A DNA stretch of 20,784 nt from a virus: positions 1 to 20,784 of IMG/VR virus record IMGVR_UViG_3300023172_000245; one strand, written 5' to 3'. The notes beneath the pieces are model-generated. The model saw nothing but the letters and a program-made list of their open reading frames with translations. It was not told the DNA's origin and did no database searches. Below, one piece after another: positions 13,051-20,006 of the stretch. A program made the translations under genes and the position numbers. Numbering within the stretch: position 1 is the first letter of the stretch; the number at the start of each line of letters is the position of its first letter.

Positions 13051-13078
13051 GGGGAGCCACGGTTAGCTCCCCATTTCT
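13051..13078 (+). terminator. Probable terminator after hsp20
   Basis: GGGGAGC (13051-13057), an 8-nt loop, then GCTCCCC (13066-13072), followed by ATTTCT. The stem is strong but the T tract is short and interrupted, so termination may be partial. A small GATTC/GAATC inverted repeat (13032-13047) precedes it. Confidence 0.6.
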
Positions 13079-13169
13079 ATTAAAGGAAAACAAAATGAAT
13101 ATATGTAATCCAGGTTATTATGATATTCACCCAAATTGGCTAACACATACATACACAAAGGAGAAAGTT

Positions 13170-13403
13170 ATGGCTAATAAAAACCCATTTGAAATTCGTT
13201 CAGAAATGCTAACACTTGCAAAAGATTATATGGATCAGCAGTATCACATGAACGTGTCGTTTGCTGAAAAAATGATGGATGCAGGTAAGATGCAGATGGA
13301 AGAATTTCAAAAGCACATCGAAATGTATTCTGTAGAAGAGCTTATGTCTAAAGCGAAAGAAATGTATTCCTTCGTTTCTGACAAAGGTGATTCTACGAAA
13401 TAA
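13170..13403 (+). CDS. Small conserved-looking phage protein (77 aa)
   Basis: The product begins MANKNPFEIRSEML and is a helical, Met-rich protein (residues 15-60) with a charged C-terminal helix. ATG 13170 has a strong AAAGGAG at 13157-13163. A second in-frame ATG at 13095 has its own AAAGGA (13082-13087) and would add 25 residues with an unrelated Tyr/His/Asn-rich composition. I favour 13170 as the main start. I recall similar short proteins next to structural modules in T4-likes, but cannot name a function. The stop overlaps the convergent tape-measure gene by 11 bp. Confidence 0.68.
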   Translation: MANKNPFEIRSEMLTLAKDYMDQQYHMNVSFAEKMMDAGKMQMEEFQKHIEMYSVEELMSKAKEMYSFVSDKGDSTK

Positions 13404-15453
13404 ATGATAGGTTGTAGGGGTCGTCGCTTCCAAAGCCGCCCCCGCCACCACCGAAGGAGGCCATCTGAATATAGTTGGCCGACTTCCCACCCTCTACATT
13501 ATTCACGACAGGCGCACTTATTTGAGGTGCATTAATTACAACAGGAGCACCGCCAACTCCTCCGTATGATGCTAGACCAATCATACTGTTGTTAAATCTT
13601 CCTCCATTAAAAGACATTTTTTGGATGGTTCCGAGTTCTTCTCTATCAAAATATCTAAACTTACCGTCAGATCCAAAATTTGGTGTGTAACGATATTGCG
13701 TATTAGAGTTTGGGCCTGTTCCATATCCATAGAAAGACGAAGGACCGGTGTAGTTATCTCTTGTTTGTCCTCTAAAGTTTGGAACAGCGTACATATCTTC
13801 TAGAACACTATAGTTCGGATCTTGCCCGCGATAGTATTCACCTAATTTGCTTTCTTGTTGTCCCAAAATGCGAGCTCTTTCATCTGCTGGTAAAGCGTCA
13901 AATTCTCTTCTTTTTTTGTCTGATTGCTCTTTTTGATATTGTTCAATTGCTTTTTCTACTTCTTGTCCAATAATCACCATGAAGTCTACGTGAGCTTCAT
14001 TAGCAGGATTAAAGGTAGTCTTTTCTCCAAAGGCTTCTTCAGACATTTCAAAGAAAATTTCTGTAGCAACACTTCCAATATCTACAGCGGTACCAGATAT
14101 TGTAGGCAAAAACAAGGATACGCCGTTGGCTGCCGCAGATGTATAATCTCCTTTAAATAAGTTATTAAGAGCAAGCCAAGCTCCAACGCCCATGCCAATA
14201 ATTGGAAGAGCGGTTCCGAAAACTTTCCAAACTTTATCTTTGGCAAGAGAAACAATTTTAGGTCTCAGCTTTTGCCCAGCTTGCTTTCCAATATCAGAAA
14301 TAGTTGCTCTTATAGGAGGTGATGTACTAATGCCAGGTATATGGACTCTGCCACCAATAATGTCAGCACTCAATGCTCGTTGTGCAGCGTCTCTTGCCGC
14401 ACCTCTAAGTGGAGTATCAGGTTTAGATCTAGAATAGAATTCTCCATCTTTTACTACGAAGTTTCTTCCACTCAGATCAATGTTTCCAAGATTTGTAGTA
14501 ACCTTACCGCTTGGATTACTAGACATTCCGTCTGGTAATTTAGAATCAGGAATTATTTTACCAGTTTCGTCTAGATATCTTCCCGGTTTTAAAGGATCGT
14601 CATAGATTGGTCTGCCATCTTTTGACACACCAATTGGTGTTTTTGATGACGCAACTGGTAAATCTGGCTTTGGAACTTTTGTTGGATCACCACCTGACAA
14701 TTTTATAGCATTTCTAGAAGCTCTCCAATTGGCAATTGCAGTAGAGGCTCTAAAACCAGCTATGGTTGCTTTCAGTCCAAGTATGGTAAGAGTAACGTTG
14801 CTTAAAGCATTCCATATGCCACTGATCAGATCTGTCCATCCATATTCTTCCCATTTTGTTTTAAAGTCTTGAAATGCTTTAGTAATGTCATTAATCATAT
14901 TTGTAAGCTTGGGTAGAGAATCAACAAAGTTTGTAATATTTTCAGTTAGTTTTGTTGTGTCAATATTAGCAAGACTTCTACCGAGGCTACCAATCCCGGT
15001 TTCCATCTTGTCCCAAGCTCCATCATACTTTTGATTAATGAAACCTTTAAGGAAATTATATCCGACAAACATTCCAGCAGCGCCTACTGCTAGATTCTTA
15101 AGACTCAAAGCAGATGAAAGCTTTCTAGCTACGTCGTCTATTCTTCTTTCAGTTCCACTTCGTCCTGGGCCTGAGGTAGCCGGTGACGAATCGTTTTCTA
15201 CTGTTGGAGGAGTAAGCTCTTCGTATTGTCTTCTTGTTTCTTCGTTTCTACGGGCTTGAGCTGCTAATCCGGCCTGAGCTCTCAAAAGATCGGTCTGAGC
15301 AACAAGTTGTCTATTAATACTTGTAAACAAACCTTCAAACTTATCTAATTTGATAGTCATCGTGCGCAGAGAATTAGTTCCGCTATTGCGAATTAAATCA
15401 CCTTCTGCTTTAAGTCTATCTATGATAGCTTGTGTTTCTTCTGATACTGCCAT
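13393..15453 (-). CDS. Probable tail tape-measure protein (gp29-like)
   Basis: The largest gene in the window (686 aa) lies directly after the tail-assembly-chaperone gene pair, the usual position of tape measures. It has a helical, charged N-terminal third (residues 1-80), hydrophobic segments at about 119-138, 210-235 and 411-433, and long Ala/Gly- and Lys-rich helices. A low-complexity Gly-rich C-terminus (about 665-680) follows INAPQISAPVVNN. Such proteins set tail length and move through the membrane with the DNA. T4 gp29 has 590 aa; residue-level similarity is not evident to me, so the call rests on size, composition and context. AAGG about 9 bases upstream is the ribosome site, inside the end of the preceding frame. 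Confidence 0.6.
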   Translation of the reverse strand: MAVSEETQAIIDRLKAEGDLIRNSGTNSLRTMTIKLDKFEGLFTSINRQLVAQTDLLRAQAGLAAQARRNEETRRQYEELTPPTVENDSSPATSGPGRSGTERRIDDVARKLSSALSLKNLAVGAAGMFVGYNFLKGFINQKYDGAWDKMETGIGSLGRSLANIDTTKLTENITNFVDSLPKLTNMINDITKAFQDFKTKWEEYGWTDLISGIWNALSNVTLTILGLKATIAGFRASTAIANWRASRNAIKLSGGDPTKVPKPDLPVASSKTPIGVSKDGRPIYDDPLKPGRYLDETGKIIPDSKLPDGMSSNPSGKVTTNLGNIDLSGRNFVVKDGEFYSRSKPDTPLRGAARDAAQRALSADIIGGRVHIPGISTSPPIRATISDIGKQAGQKLRPKIVSLAKDKVWKVFGTALPIIGMGVGAWLALNNLFKGDYTSAAANGVSLFLPTISGTAVDIGSVATEIFFEMSEEAFGEKTTFNPANEAHVDFMVIIGQEVEKAIEQYQKEQSDKKRREFDALPADERARILGQQESKLGEYYRGQDPNYSVLEDMYAVPNFRGQTRDNYTGPSSFYGYGTGPNSNTQYRYTPNFGSDGKFRYFDREELGTIQKMSFNGGRFNNSMIGLASYGGVGGAPVVINAPQISAPVVNNVEGGKSANYIQMASFGGGGGGFGSDDPYNLSFIS

Positions 15454-15457
15454 TTAA

Positions 15458-15634
15458 TTAACCTTGCTGTGCCTGTTGTTGTTCTTGAATATGACTAATC
15501 AGCATACTAAAATACAAATCTCTTTCGTATGGTATCAAATTTTCAATATCACTTATAGAGTATTTATGGTGCTGAGCCATCGAGAAATTAATTCTGTAAT
15601 AGTCCTTGAGGCTAATATGACTCAGCACTAGGAA
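15458..15634 (-). CDS. gp51/GT-like extension reached by -1 frameshift
   Basis: In the -1 frame relative to gp26, translation continues past the gp26 stop for 58 codons to TAA at 15458-15460, five bases before the tape-measure ATG. The sequence is protein-like, with HHKYSISDIENLIPYERDLYFSML (residues 22-45 of the extension). That resembles the short C-terminal domain of lambda GT-type tail chaperones and the PYERDLY segment of gp51-like proteins. It has no Shine-Dalgarno start of its own; the only in-frame ATG (15580) lacks one. The fusion would be about 289 aa. This is best read as the long form of the tail-assembly chaperone. Confidence 0.72.
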   Translation of the reverse strand, partial: FLVLSHISLKDYYRINFSMAQHHKYSISDIENLIPYERDLYFSMLISHIQEQQQAQQG

Positions 15635-15640
15635 AAAAAA
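15569..15640 (-). promoter_or_regulatory. Programmed -1 ribosomal frameshift signal
   Basis: On the minus strand a run of eight T (15640-15633) contains the slippery heptamer T_TTT_TTT in the gp26 frame. After a 5-nt spacer, GTGCTGAGTCAT (15628-15617) pairs with ATGGCTCAGCAC (15580-15569) over 12 bp with one G-U pair, closing a 36-nt loop. The gp26 stop codon (15630-15628) overlaps the stem base. Slippery site, spacing and stem all match known signals. Confidence 0.8.
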
Positions 15641-16326
15641 GAGTTAATTCCTTCAATAACAAAAGTTTTCTCATCTCCGTTACTATTCTTATAAGATACT
15701 TCATGACGTAGCTTTGGCATGGTGTCGAAGAAATTTTGAATTCCTTTTACAACCGGTGCCGATATTCCCTCCATAAACTCATCAATTTCTTTTTGAGTAT
15801 ACTTATGGAATTCAAAGACTTCGTCCTCAGAAGCGACTTTATCTAAACAAGAAATCATAATTACATAGTTCGCTAAAGGATCTGAAGGATCGATACTAGC
15901 GATTTTAATGAACTCATCTATTGTAGGGTATCTTAGAAATAGAACATAGTCATCGTTAATAGGAACTTGATTAGTATGATTAGGATCTTTGGTAACCTTT
16001 ACCTCATCTAAATCTAATTCCAAATCTACTTGCTCGTTTGTGTCTGGATCTACTATGCTAAACTTAACACCGTTTTCTACTGATCTTGCTCTGATAAGTA
16101 GAAGCATATATTCCATATCAAACATAGCTAGTTTGCTAGCATCTGTATCAATTAAACAATTATTTAAAACTTGCTTGATTGCTAAGACGTTTTGTTCTGG
16201 GTCTTCGCTTTCAGAAGCAACAAGAAGAATTTTTTCTTCTTTTACTGTAAACACTCTATATTTGACTTTCTCACCTGTTGATGGCAAGGTTGTTTCAAAA
16301 ATAGGAAGATCAATTTTTGGTAGCAT
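15628..16326 (-). CDS. 26: Baseplate hub / tail assembly chaperone (gp26-like)
   Basis: The 232-aa protein starts LPKIDLPIFETTLPSTGEKVKYRVFTVKEEKILLVASES, the N-terminus typical of the T4 gp26 family of marine T4-likes (T4 gp26 is 208 aa). LNNCL (about 50-54), YMLLLIRARSVE and FLRYPTIDEFIK follow. In T4, gp26 and gp51 act in baseplate-hub assembly. Position before the tape measure and the frameshift at its end suggest it is the short form of a G/GT-type chaperone pair. AGGAG at 16341-16337, 10 bases before ATG, is the ribosome site. Its 0-frame ends with a run of Phe codons and TAG. Confidence 0.85.
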   Translation of the reverse strand: MLPKIDLPIFETTLPSTGEKVKYRVFTVKEEKILLVASESEDPEQNVLAIKQVLNNCLIDTDASKLAMFDMEYMLLLIRARSVENGVKFSIVDPDTNEQVDLELDLDEVKVTKDPNHTNQVPINDDYVLFLRYPTIDEFIKIASIDPSDPLANYVIMISCLDKVASEDEVFEFHKYTQKEIDEFMEGISAPVVKGIQNFFDTMPKLRHEVSYKNSNGDEKTFVIEGINSFFS

Positions 16327-16343
16327 AATTTAATTTCTCCTGT

Positions 16344-17135
16344 TCATCCACCTAAGAATCTACCCACCTGGTTTGCGAGACTTCGACCTTTGCTAGAAAT
16401 ATTATCAAATTCGCTGTTAATTCCAGTGAGTTTATTAACTGCATCTTGTACATCAGTTGGAAGAATACCACCGCCCATAATGTCGTTGATTCTACCGGCT
16501 GCTGTAAGTAATTTAAGTAGGCTGTTTCCATCCCCGCCTATAGGATAACCATATCTTTCACCTGAGAACTCGATTCTATCATATTGAATACTTACTGGTA
16601 GAACAACAAAACTGTCACCATTCTCCCATGCAAGATCCACATCACCCATTTGAATTGGGAACGCTTTATCTAGAATTACCTCATAGTATTGTCCGGTTTG
16701 CAAATAGTTTGCACTATAATGTTTGATAACCATTCGACATGCGTAATCATCACGATAATTAATTTCAAATGGTTTTGTACCGTCAACCGCAGAGAATGCT
16801 CCACCCGCGGTACTAAAGTTTACCATACTCTGAGCCCAGCCATGAAAGAATGTAAGTACTTGTTTATCAGCATCAAGTAAAAAGATTGCTTGTACTGGTT
16901 CTGGGTTGAATCCCATAGGATAGACCTTACGCATCTGACCCACGGCTTCATACTGAGCAGGGTTAAAGATCATGCCCGGTATGGCTACGTTTTTACAGAA
17001 AAATTTAAGGTCATATGAACCCGCTCTCGATTTAGTTAAAGGTAAGCCACTGAGCTCAACTTCAAATAAAGAGGCACGATCTGGTCCACCGAACCAGTCC
17101 ATCTGGGATTTGAATTGTGATAAGTTAAATGCCAT
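16344..17135 (-). CDS. Tail-tube-fold baseplate protein (gp54/gp19-like)
   Basis: The 263-aa protein opens with SQFKSQMDWFGGPDRASLFEVELSGLP and continues FFCKNVAIPGMIF (about 45-57), then YPMGFNPEPVQAIFLLDADKQVLTFFHGWAQSMV. This is the pattern of phage tail-tube proteins: a strand-rich domain with a conserved FFCK-----PG turn. Strands with YEVILDKAFPIQMGDVDLAW and LPVSIQYDRIEF follow; the last 60 residues are helical. In T4, gp19 (tube) and gp54 (tube initiator) share this fold. Its place in the baseplate operon rather than beside the sheath points to gp54-like. ATG overlaps the upstream stop (TAATG). Confidence 0.68.
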   Translation of the reverse strand: MAFNLSQFKSQMDWFGGPDRASLFEVELSGLPLTKSRAGSYDLKFFCKNVAIPGMIFNPAQYEAVGQMRKVYPMGFNPEPVQAIFLLDADKQVLTFFHGWAQSMVNFSTAGGAFSAVDGTKPFEINYRDDYACRMVIKHYSANYLQTGQYYEVILDKAFPIQMGDVDLAWENGDSFVVLPVSIQYDRIEFSGERYGYPIGGDGNSLLKLLTAAGRINDIMGGGILPTDVQDAVNKLTGINSEFDNISSKGRSLANQVGRFLGG

Positions 17136-17761
17136 TATCGTGATGCCCTTATAATTCTTCTAGAGTCGGCATAAACTTGAGTAGCATTTGCACCGACAAA
17201 TTTCTGTGTTGGTAAGAACAATGCAACATCCCACTCACTTGGATAAATGTAAGCTGGCTTTGTTCTCACATGAGCATTGAGATAATGTTTGATTGTCGGC
17301 TTAAACTCTCTAAACTTAGCCGCACCGTTCAAAATATCATATGACAATCTCAATCTTGTAGTCTCATCAAAACGTTTATTTGTCGTAACAGTATACAACT
17401 GATCCATTAACTTTGCTCTTAATACTGGCGGTAGGTAGTGCATATTAATACCTAGAAATCCACCCTTAGCTTTATTTATTGGAAAAATAAGAGGAAACCT
17501 ATCGTAGTACGGAAGCTTGTCTTTATGCTTTGGATCATAGGTAAAAAGATACATGTCGCCTAGTCTAAATTGACTGCGCTGTGGTCTATCGCCATCTCTA
17601 CGAATCTCTCTTATTAATTGATCGGCACGAGTTCTGTTACGAGATGACCGAGTAACTTCTTTTGCTTGGTCTCTATACCATTCACGAGCCTGTGCTGTAC
17701 GAGCAGGCATCTGACCCGCTCTAATACCTTGTGATAGAATATTGCTAAATATCTCAGCCAT
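17135..17761 (-). CDS. Conserved T4-like structural protein (208 aa), function unassigned
   Basis: A basic N-terminal helix rich in Arg (residues 12-60) precedes a compact domain: FRLGDMYLFTYDPKHKDKLPYYDRFPLIFPI (65-95), GFLGINMHYLPPVLRAKLMDQL (102-123), YIYPSEWDVALFLPTQKF (about 172-189). I recall the same architecture in marine T4-like phages beside gp4. T4 also places the DNA-end protector gp2 next to gp4, so gp2-like is one possibility, but I cannot confirm homology. Start and stop each overlap a neighbour by one base (TAATG), so it is translated with gp4 and the tube-like protein. Confidence 0.7.
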   Translation of the reverse strand: MAEIFSNILSQGIRAGQMPARTAQAREWYRDQAKEVTRSSRNRTRADQLIREIRRDGDRPQRSQFRLGDMYLFTYDPKHKDKLPYYDRFPLIFPINKAKGGFLGINMHYLPPVLRAKLMDQLYTVTTNKRFDETTRLRLSYDILNGAAKFREFKPTIKHYLNAHVRTKPAYIYPSEWDVALFLPTQKFVGANATQVYADSRRIIRASR

Positions 17762-18228
17762 TATTTGATTCCTAATTGGTCCTCAGTATATATGTGGAAT
17801 GTCCATCCACGTTGTGCACACCACGCTCGAGCTGCTTTCCACTTTGCTTCATTGATACCGTACGTTTTCACCTCGTTAATATATCGCCTTGATAAGTTGC
17901 CCTTAGCCGTTTTCATTTTAGATCTATCCGGCGGTCTTGTTTGTCCTTTTGGTTTGATCTCAATCATCATAGTAGATTGAGTTCCATCCGGTCCTTTTTT
18001 ACAAACAACAACATCAGGAAAATACCGATGCCTCTTACCGTCAATTGGTGAATAGTATGGAATTACATATTCCTCACTGGCCCACCATAAAACATGCGGG
18101 TGTTCATCAACATAACGAAAGAATTTGAACTCCCACATAGATCTATAATAAATTTTTGTTGGATCACCTTTATATTTTACGGGGTTCTTTGGTCTAAACC
18201 TTCCACCATACGCCACGTGCCGCCTCAT
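17761..18228 (-). CDS. 4: Head completion protein (gp4 homologue)
   Basis: Acts in finishing DNA-filled T4-like heads. The 155 aa read GGRFRPKNPVKYKGD near the start, YYRSMWEFKFFRYVDEHPHVLWWASEEYVIPYYSPIDGKRHRYFPDVVV (27-75), MIEIKPK-QTRPP (88-100) and AKWKAARAWCAQRGWTFHIYTED near the end, closely following T4 gp4. The acids Glu33, Asp72 and Glu90 with Lys92 (E...PD...EIK) form a PD-(D/E)xK nuclease-like active site, so it may cut DNA during head completion. It is the first gene of the minus-strand operon, with a late box at 18264-18257, 28 bp upstream of ATG. Confidence 0.9.
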   Translation of the reverse strand: MRRHVAYGGRFRPKNPVKYKGDPTKIYYRSMWEFKFFRYVDEHPHVLWWASEEYVIPYYSPIDGKRHRYFPDVVVCKKGPDGTQSTMMIEIKPKGQTRPPDRSKMKTAKGNLSRRYINEVKTYGINEAKWKAARAWCAQRGWTFHIYTEDQLGIK

Positions 18229-18235
18229 TTCTCAG

Positions 18236-18243
18236 TATAAATA
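18236..18243 (+). promoter_or_regulatory. Late promoter (TATAAATA) for gp48 operon
   Basis: An exact T4 late box oriented rightward, 39 bp before the gp48 ATG. A start near 18249 is expected. It forms the left arm of a perfect inverted repeat (TATAAATAG at 18236-18244, CTATTTATA at 18256-18264). Confidence 0.85.
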
Positions 18244-18256
18244 GATCATAATAACC

Positions 18257-18264
18257 TATTTATA
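18257..18264 (-). promoter_or_regulatory. Late promoter (TATAAATA) for gp4 operon, facing the gp48 promoter
   Basis: Minus-strand TATAAATA reading leftward, 28 bp before the gp4 ATG. Expected start near 18251, only a few bases from the start of the opposite promoter, so each polymerase would cross the other's -10 box. Confidence 0.85.
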
Positions 18265-18282
18265 TAAAAAGGCGGCAGTTTA

Positions 18283-19374
18283 ATGATCGGCTCAATCGGT
18301 AAAAAATTTACCCCACCGGAAATACTAAGAACTAAAAAAGAAGAAGATAAAGCTCCAAAATTTTTTAGCTTTCCTTCAGACGGCCAACCGCATAAGATTC
18401 TTATGGTGTTCAAACAATACGACTTCAAATCTTTATTTGGAGACGGAGATTCTGTGGGAACCGCGCGTGGACTTCTTGAAGCACCGGAAGATCAGTTTGG
18501 TAGAACTGTTGCAGCAACACTTAAAACTACAACATCAATCGAGTTGCCTTTTCCAAAGCAGCTTACAGACCAAACGAGCCTCAGAGTAAATAACTTTGAG
18601 AGAGATCCTTTTGTAGAACAAATTGCTACAAGAGTAAACAACTATATTCAGTCTGGTGGTAATGGCCAAACTATTGGAGATCTTCCAAAAATTCTACAAG
18701 GTATGGGCGCTGCGGTTGGAAGTATGCTTGGAGGTGGTGGCACGTCAGGTGGTGGAGGTGCAATGGCTCAGCTTCAAGGTGCGCTTGGAAATGCTATGGG
18801 TACAGATATTGCCGATGTTGTAACTGGTGCTCAATACCTATTAAGAAAAGCATTGCCGGGTGACTATGCTCGTGCAGTAAACAATGCTACTGGACAGGTT
18901 CTGAACCCTCGTGAAACCCTTACATTTGAAGGTGTAAATCTAAGACAGCACCAGTTTAACTGGGAGCTATTTCCAAATAACACAAGAGATTCAGATATAA
19001 TTAAGAATATTGTTTATCACCTGAAACAGCACTCTTTACCGCAAACAGCAAATCTATTTGGAATCAATTCAGCATTTTTAAGATATCCATCTACAGTAAA
19101 CATTTATTTGCTTGGTGTAAATGGTGAACATTTTATGAAATTTAAACCAGCTATGATTCAAAACATTACAGTTGATTACGGACCTACAGGTGGCGTATCG
19201 ATTATGAGAGGTGGTAAACCAGCAGCGGTAGGACTTGGTATACAGTTATCAGAGCTTGAGGTTGAGACAGCACACGATTATGGTATTGCTACTCCTCCAC
19301 CTAAGACTGCAAAGTCAGTACCCCCTCCTGCTGAAACAAATCAGGGTAACAATAATGGGACGACGGTGGCATGA
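18283..19374 (+). CDS. 48: Baseplate tail-tube cap protein (gp48 homologue)
   Basis: gp48 caps the baseplate hub and, with gp54, nucleates the tail tube. The 363 aa equal T4 gp48 in length (364). The N-terminal half is Gly/Gln-rich with a low-complexity GGGG-GGGG stretch (about 145-160). The C-terminal half, LNPRETLTFEGVNLRQHQFNWELFP, then IVYHLKQHSLPQT, LRYPSTVNIYLL and FKPAMIQNITVDYGPTGGVS, is the strand-rich tube-like domain of the family. A Pro/Asn-rich tail follows. ATG 18283 lies 39 bp past the late box; the ribosome site (AAGG near 18269) is modest. It overlaps gp53 by 4 nt. Confidence 0.85.
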   Translation: MIGSIGKKFTPPEILRTKKEEDKAPKFFSFPSDGQPHKILMVFKQYDFKSLFGDGDSVGTARGLLEAPEDQFGRTVAATLKTTTSIELPFPKQLTDQTSLRVNNFERDPFVEQIATRVNNYIQSGGNGQTIGDLPKILQGMGAAVGSMLGGGGTSGGGGAMAQLQGALGNAMGTDIADVVTGAQYLLRKALPGDYARAVNNATGQVLNPRETLTFEGVNLRQHQFNWELFPNNTRDSDIIKNIVYHLKQHSLPQTANLFGINSAFLRYPSTVNIYLLGVNGEHFMKFKPAMIQNITVDYGPTGGVSIMRGGKPAAVGLGIQLSELEVETAHDYGIATPPPKTAKSVPPPAETNQGNNNGTTVA

Positions 19375-19745
19375 CAAGATATTTTGAAAAATTTCCAGAA
19401 ATTGAGTACCAAGGTGTTAAAGTTAAAGACATCACTCGCCGCAATACGTTTACAAAAGAAGTTACAAACAATCCACTTCTTTATATGCCTTACACTGTTA
19501 AGGAAGGTGAAAGAGCACAGGATATCGCAGAGTGGTATTATGGCTCTGTAGATTATGAATGGCTAGTTTATATGGCTAACAATATTACAGATCCATATCA
19601 CGAATGGCCTAAATCAAATCACGAGTTCAATTTATTTTTAATTGACAAATACGGTGAAGCATCGGGACTCACAGGTGAGGACATTATCGACTGGACTAAA
19701 GACGATAATGACGAGAATATTATATATTATTACAAAGAGGTATAG
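19371..19745 (+). CDS. 53: Baseplate wedge protein (gp53 homologue)
   Basis: gp53 joins wedges around the baseplate hub. The 124 aa begin TRYFEKFPEIEYQG, then a LysM-like unit at residues 40-80: PYTVKEGERAQDIAEWYYGSVDYEWLVYMANNITDPYHEWP, with the typical YTV-EGE-xxDIA start, followed by FNLFLIDKYG. T4 gp53 (196 aa) carries the same LysM-like domain; this short form is usual in marine T4-likes. Its ATG overlaps the gp48 stop (ATGA). Confidence 0.9.
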   Translation: MTRYFEKFPEIEYQGVKVKDITRRNTFTKEVTNNPLLYMPYTVKEGERAQDIAEWYYGSVDYEWLVYMANNITDPYHEWPKSNHEFNLFLIDKYGEASGLTGEDIIDWTKDDNDENIIYYYKEV

Positions 19746-19748
19746 TAG

Positions 19749-20006
19749 ATGGCAGTAGAAATTGTCAAACTAGCGCCAGAATCTTTCCGAACGATTTATC
19801 TTCGTAAAGAAGATCGCGTTATCTTGCGTACTGAAACAGGTCGTAAGATTATTATCAAACGAATTATTCCAGACGAGTGGAAACCTTGGAAGATTTATGA
19901 CGAAGAATATGCGTTGAATGAAAATAAGAAAGAGATATTCTTAATTGATAGAGAATATTTGCCACGTATAGAACAAGAATTTATTAGAAAACTAAGAAAT
20001 AACTGA
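19749..20006 (+). CDS. Small hypothetical baseplate-operon protein (85 aa)
   Basis: It begins three bases after the gp53 stop, with AAGAGGT at 19735-19741 as ribosome site. The basic 85-aa protein alternates strands and charged residues (TIYLRKEDRVILRTETGRKIIIKRIIP) and ends in a helix, EYLPRIEQEFIRKL. It has no motif I recognise. Position between gp53 and a hub-like protein suggests a baseplate role. Its TGA overlaps the next ATG (TGATG). Confidence 0.72.
   Translation: MAVEIVKLAPESFRTIYLRKEDRVILRTETGRKIIIKRIIPDEWKPWKIYDEEYALNENKKEIFLIDREYLPRIEQEFIRKLRNN

Noticed and set aside
13393-15453. Long plus-strand frames opposite the tape measure (for example around 13621-14437) as genes
   Set aside because: They are antisense shadows: no ribosome sites, no coherent operon packing, and composition mirrors the coding strand.
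15561-15568. Minus-strand CATAAATA as a late promoter for the tape measure
   Set aside because: One mismatch to the late box, about 108 bp from the start and inside the frameshift extension; too weak to call.
15458-15580. Independent 40-aa ORF starting at minus-strand ATG 15580
   Set aside because: No Shine-Dalgarno and the open frame continues upstream to the slippery run; frameshift expression explains it better.
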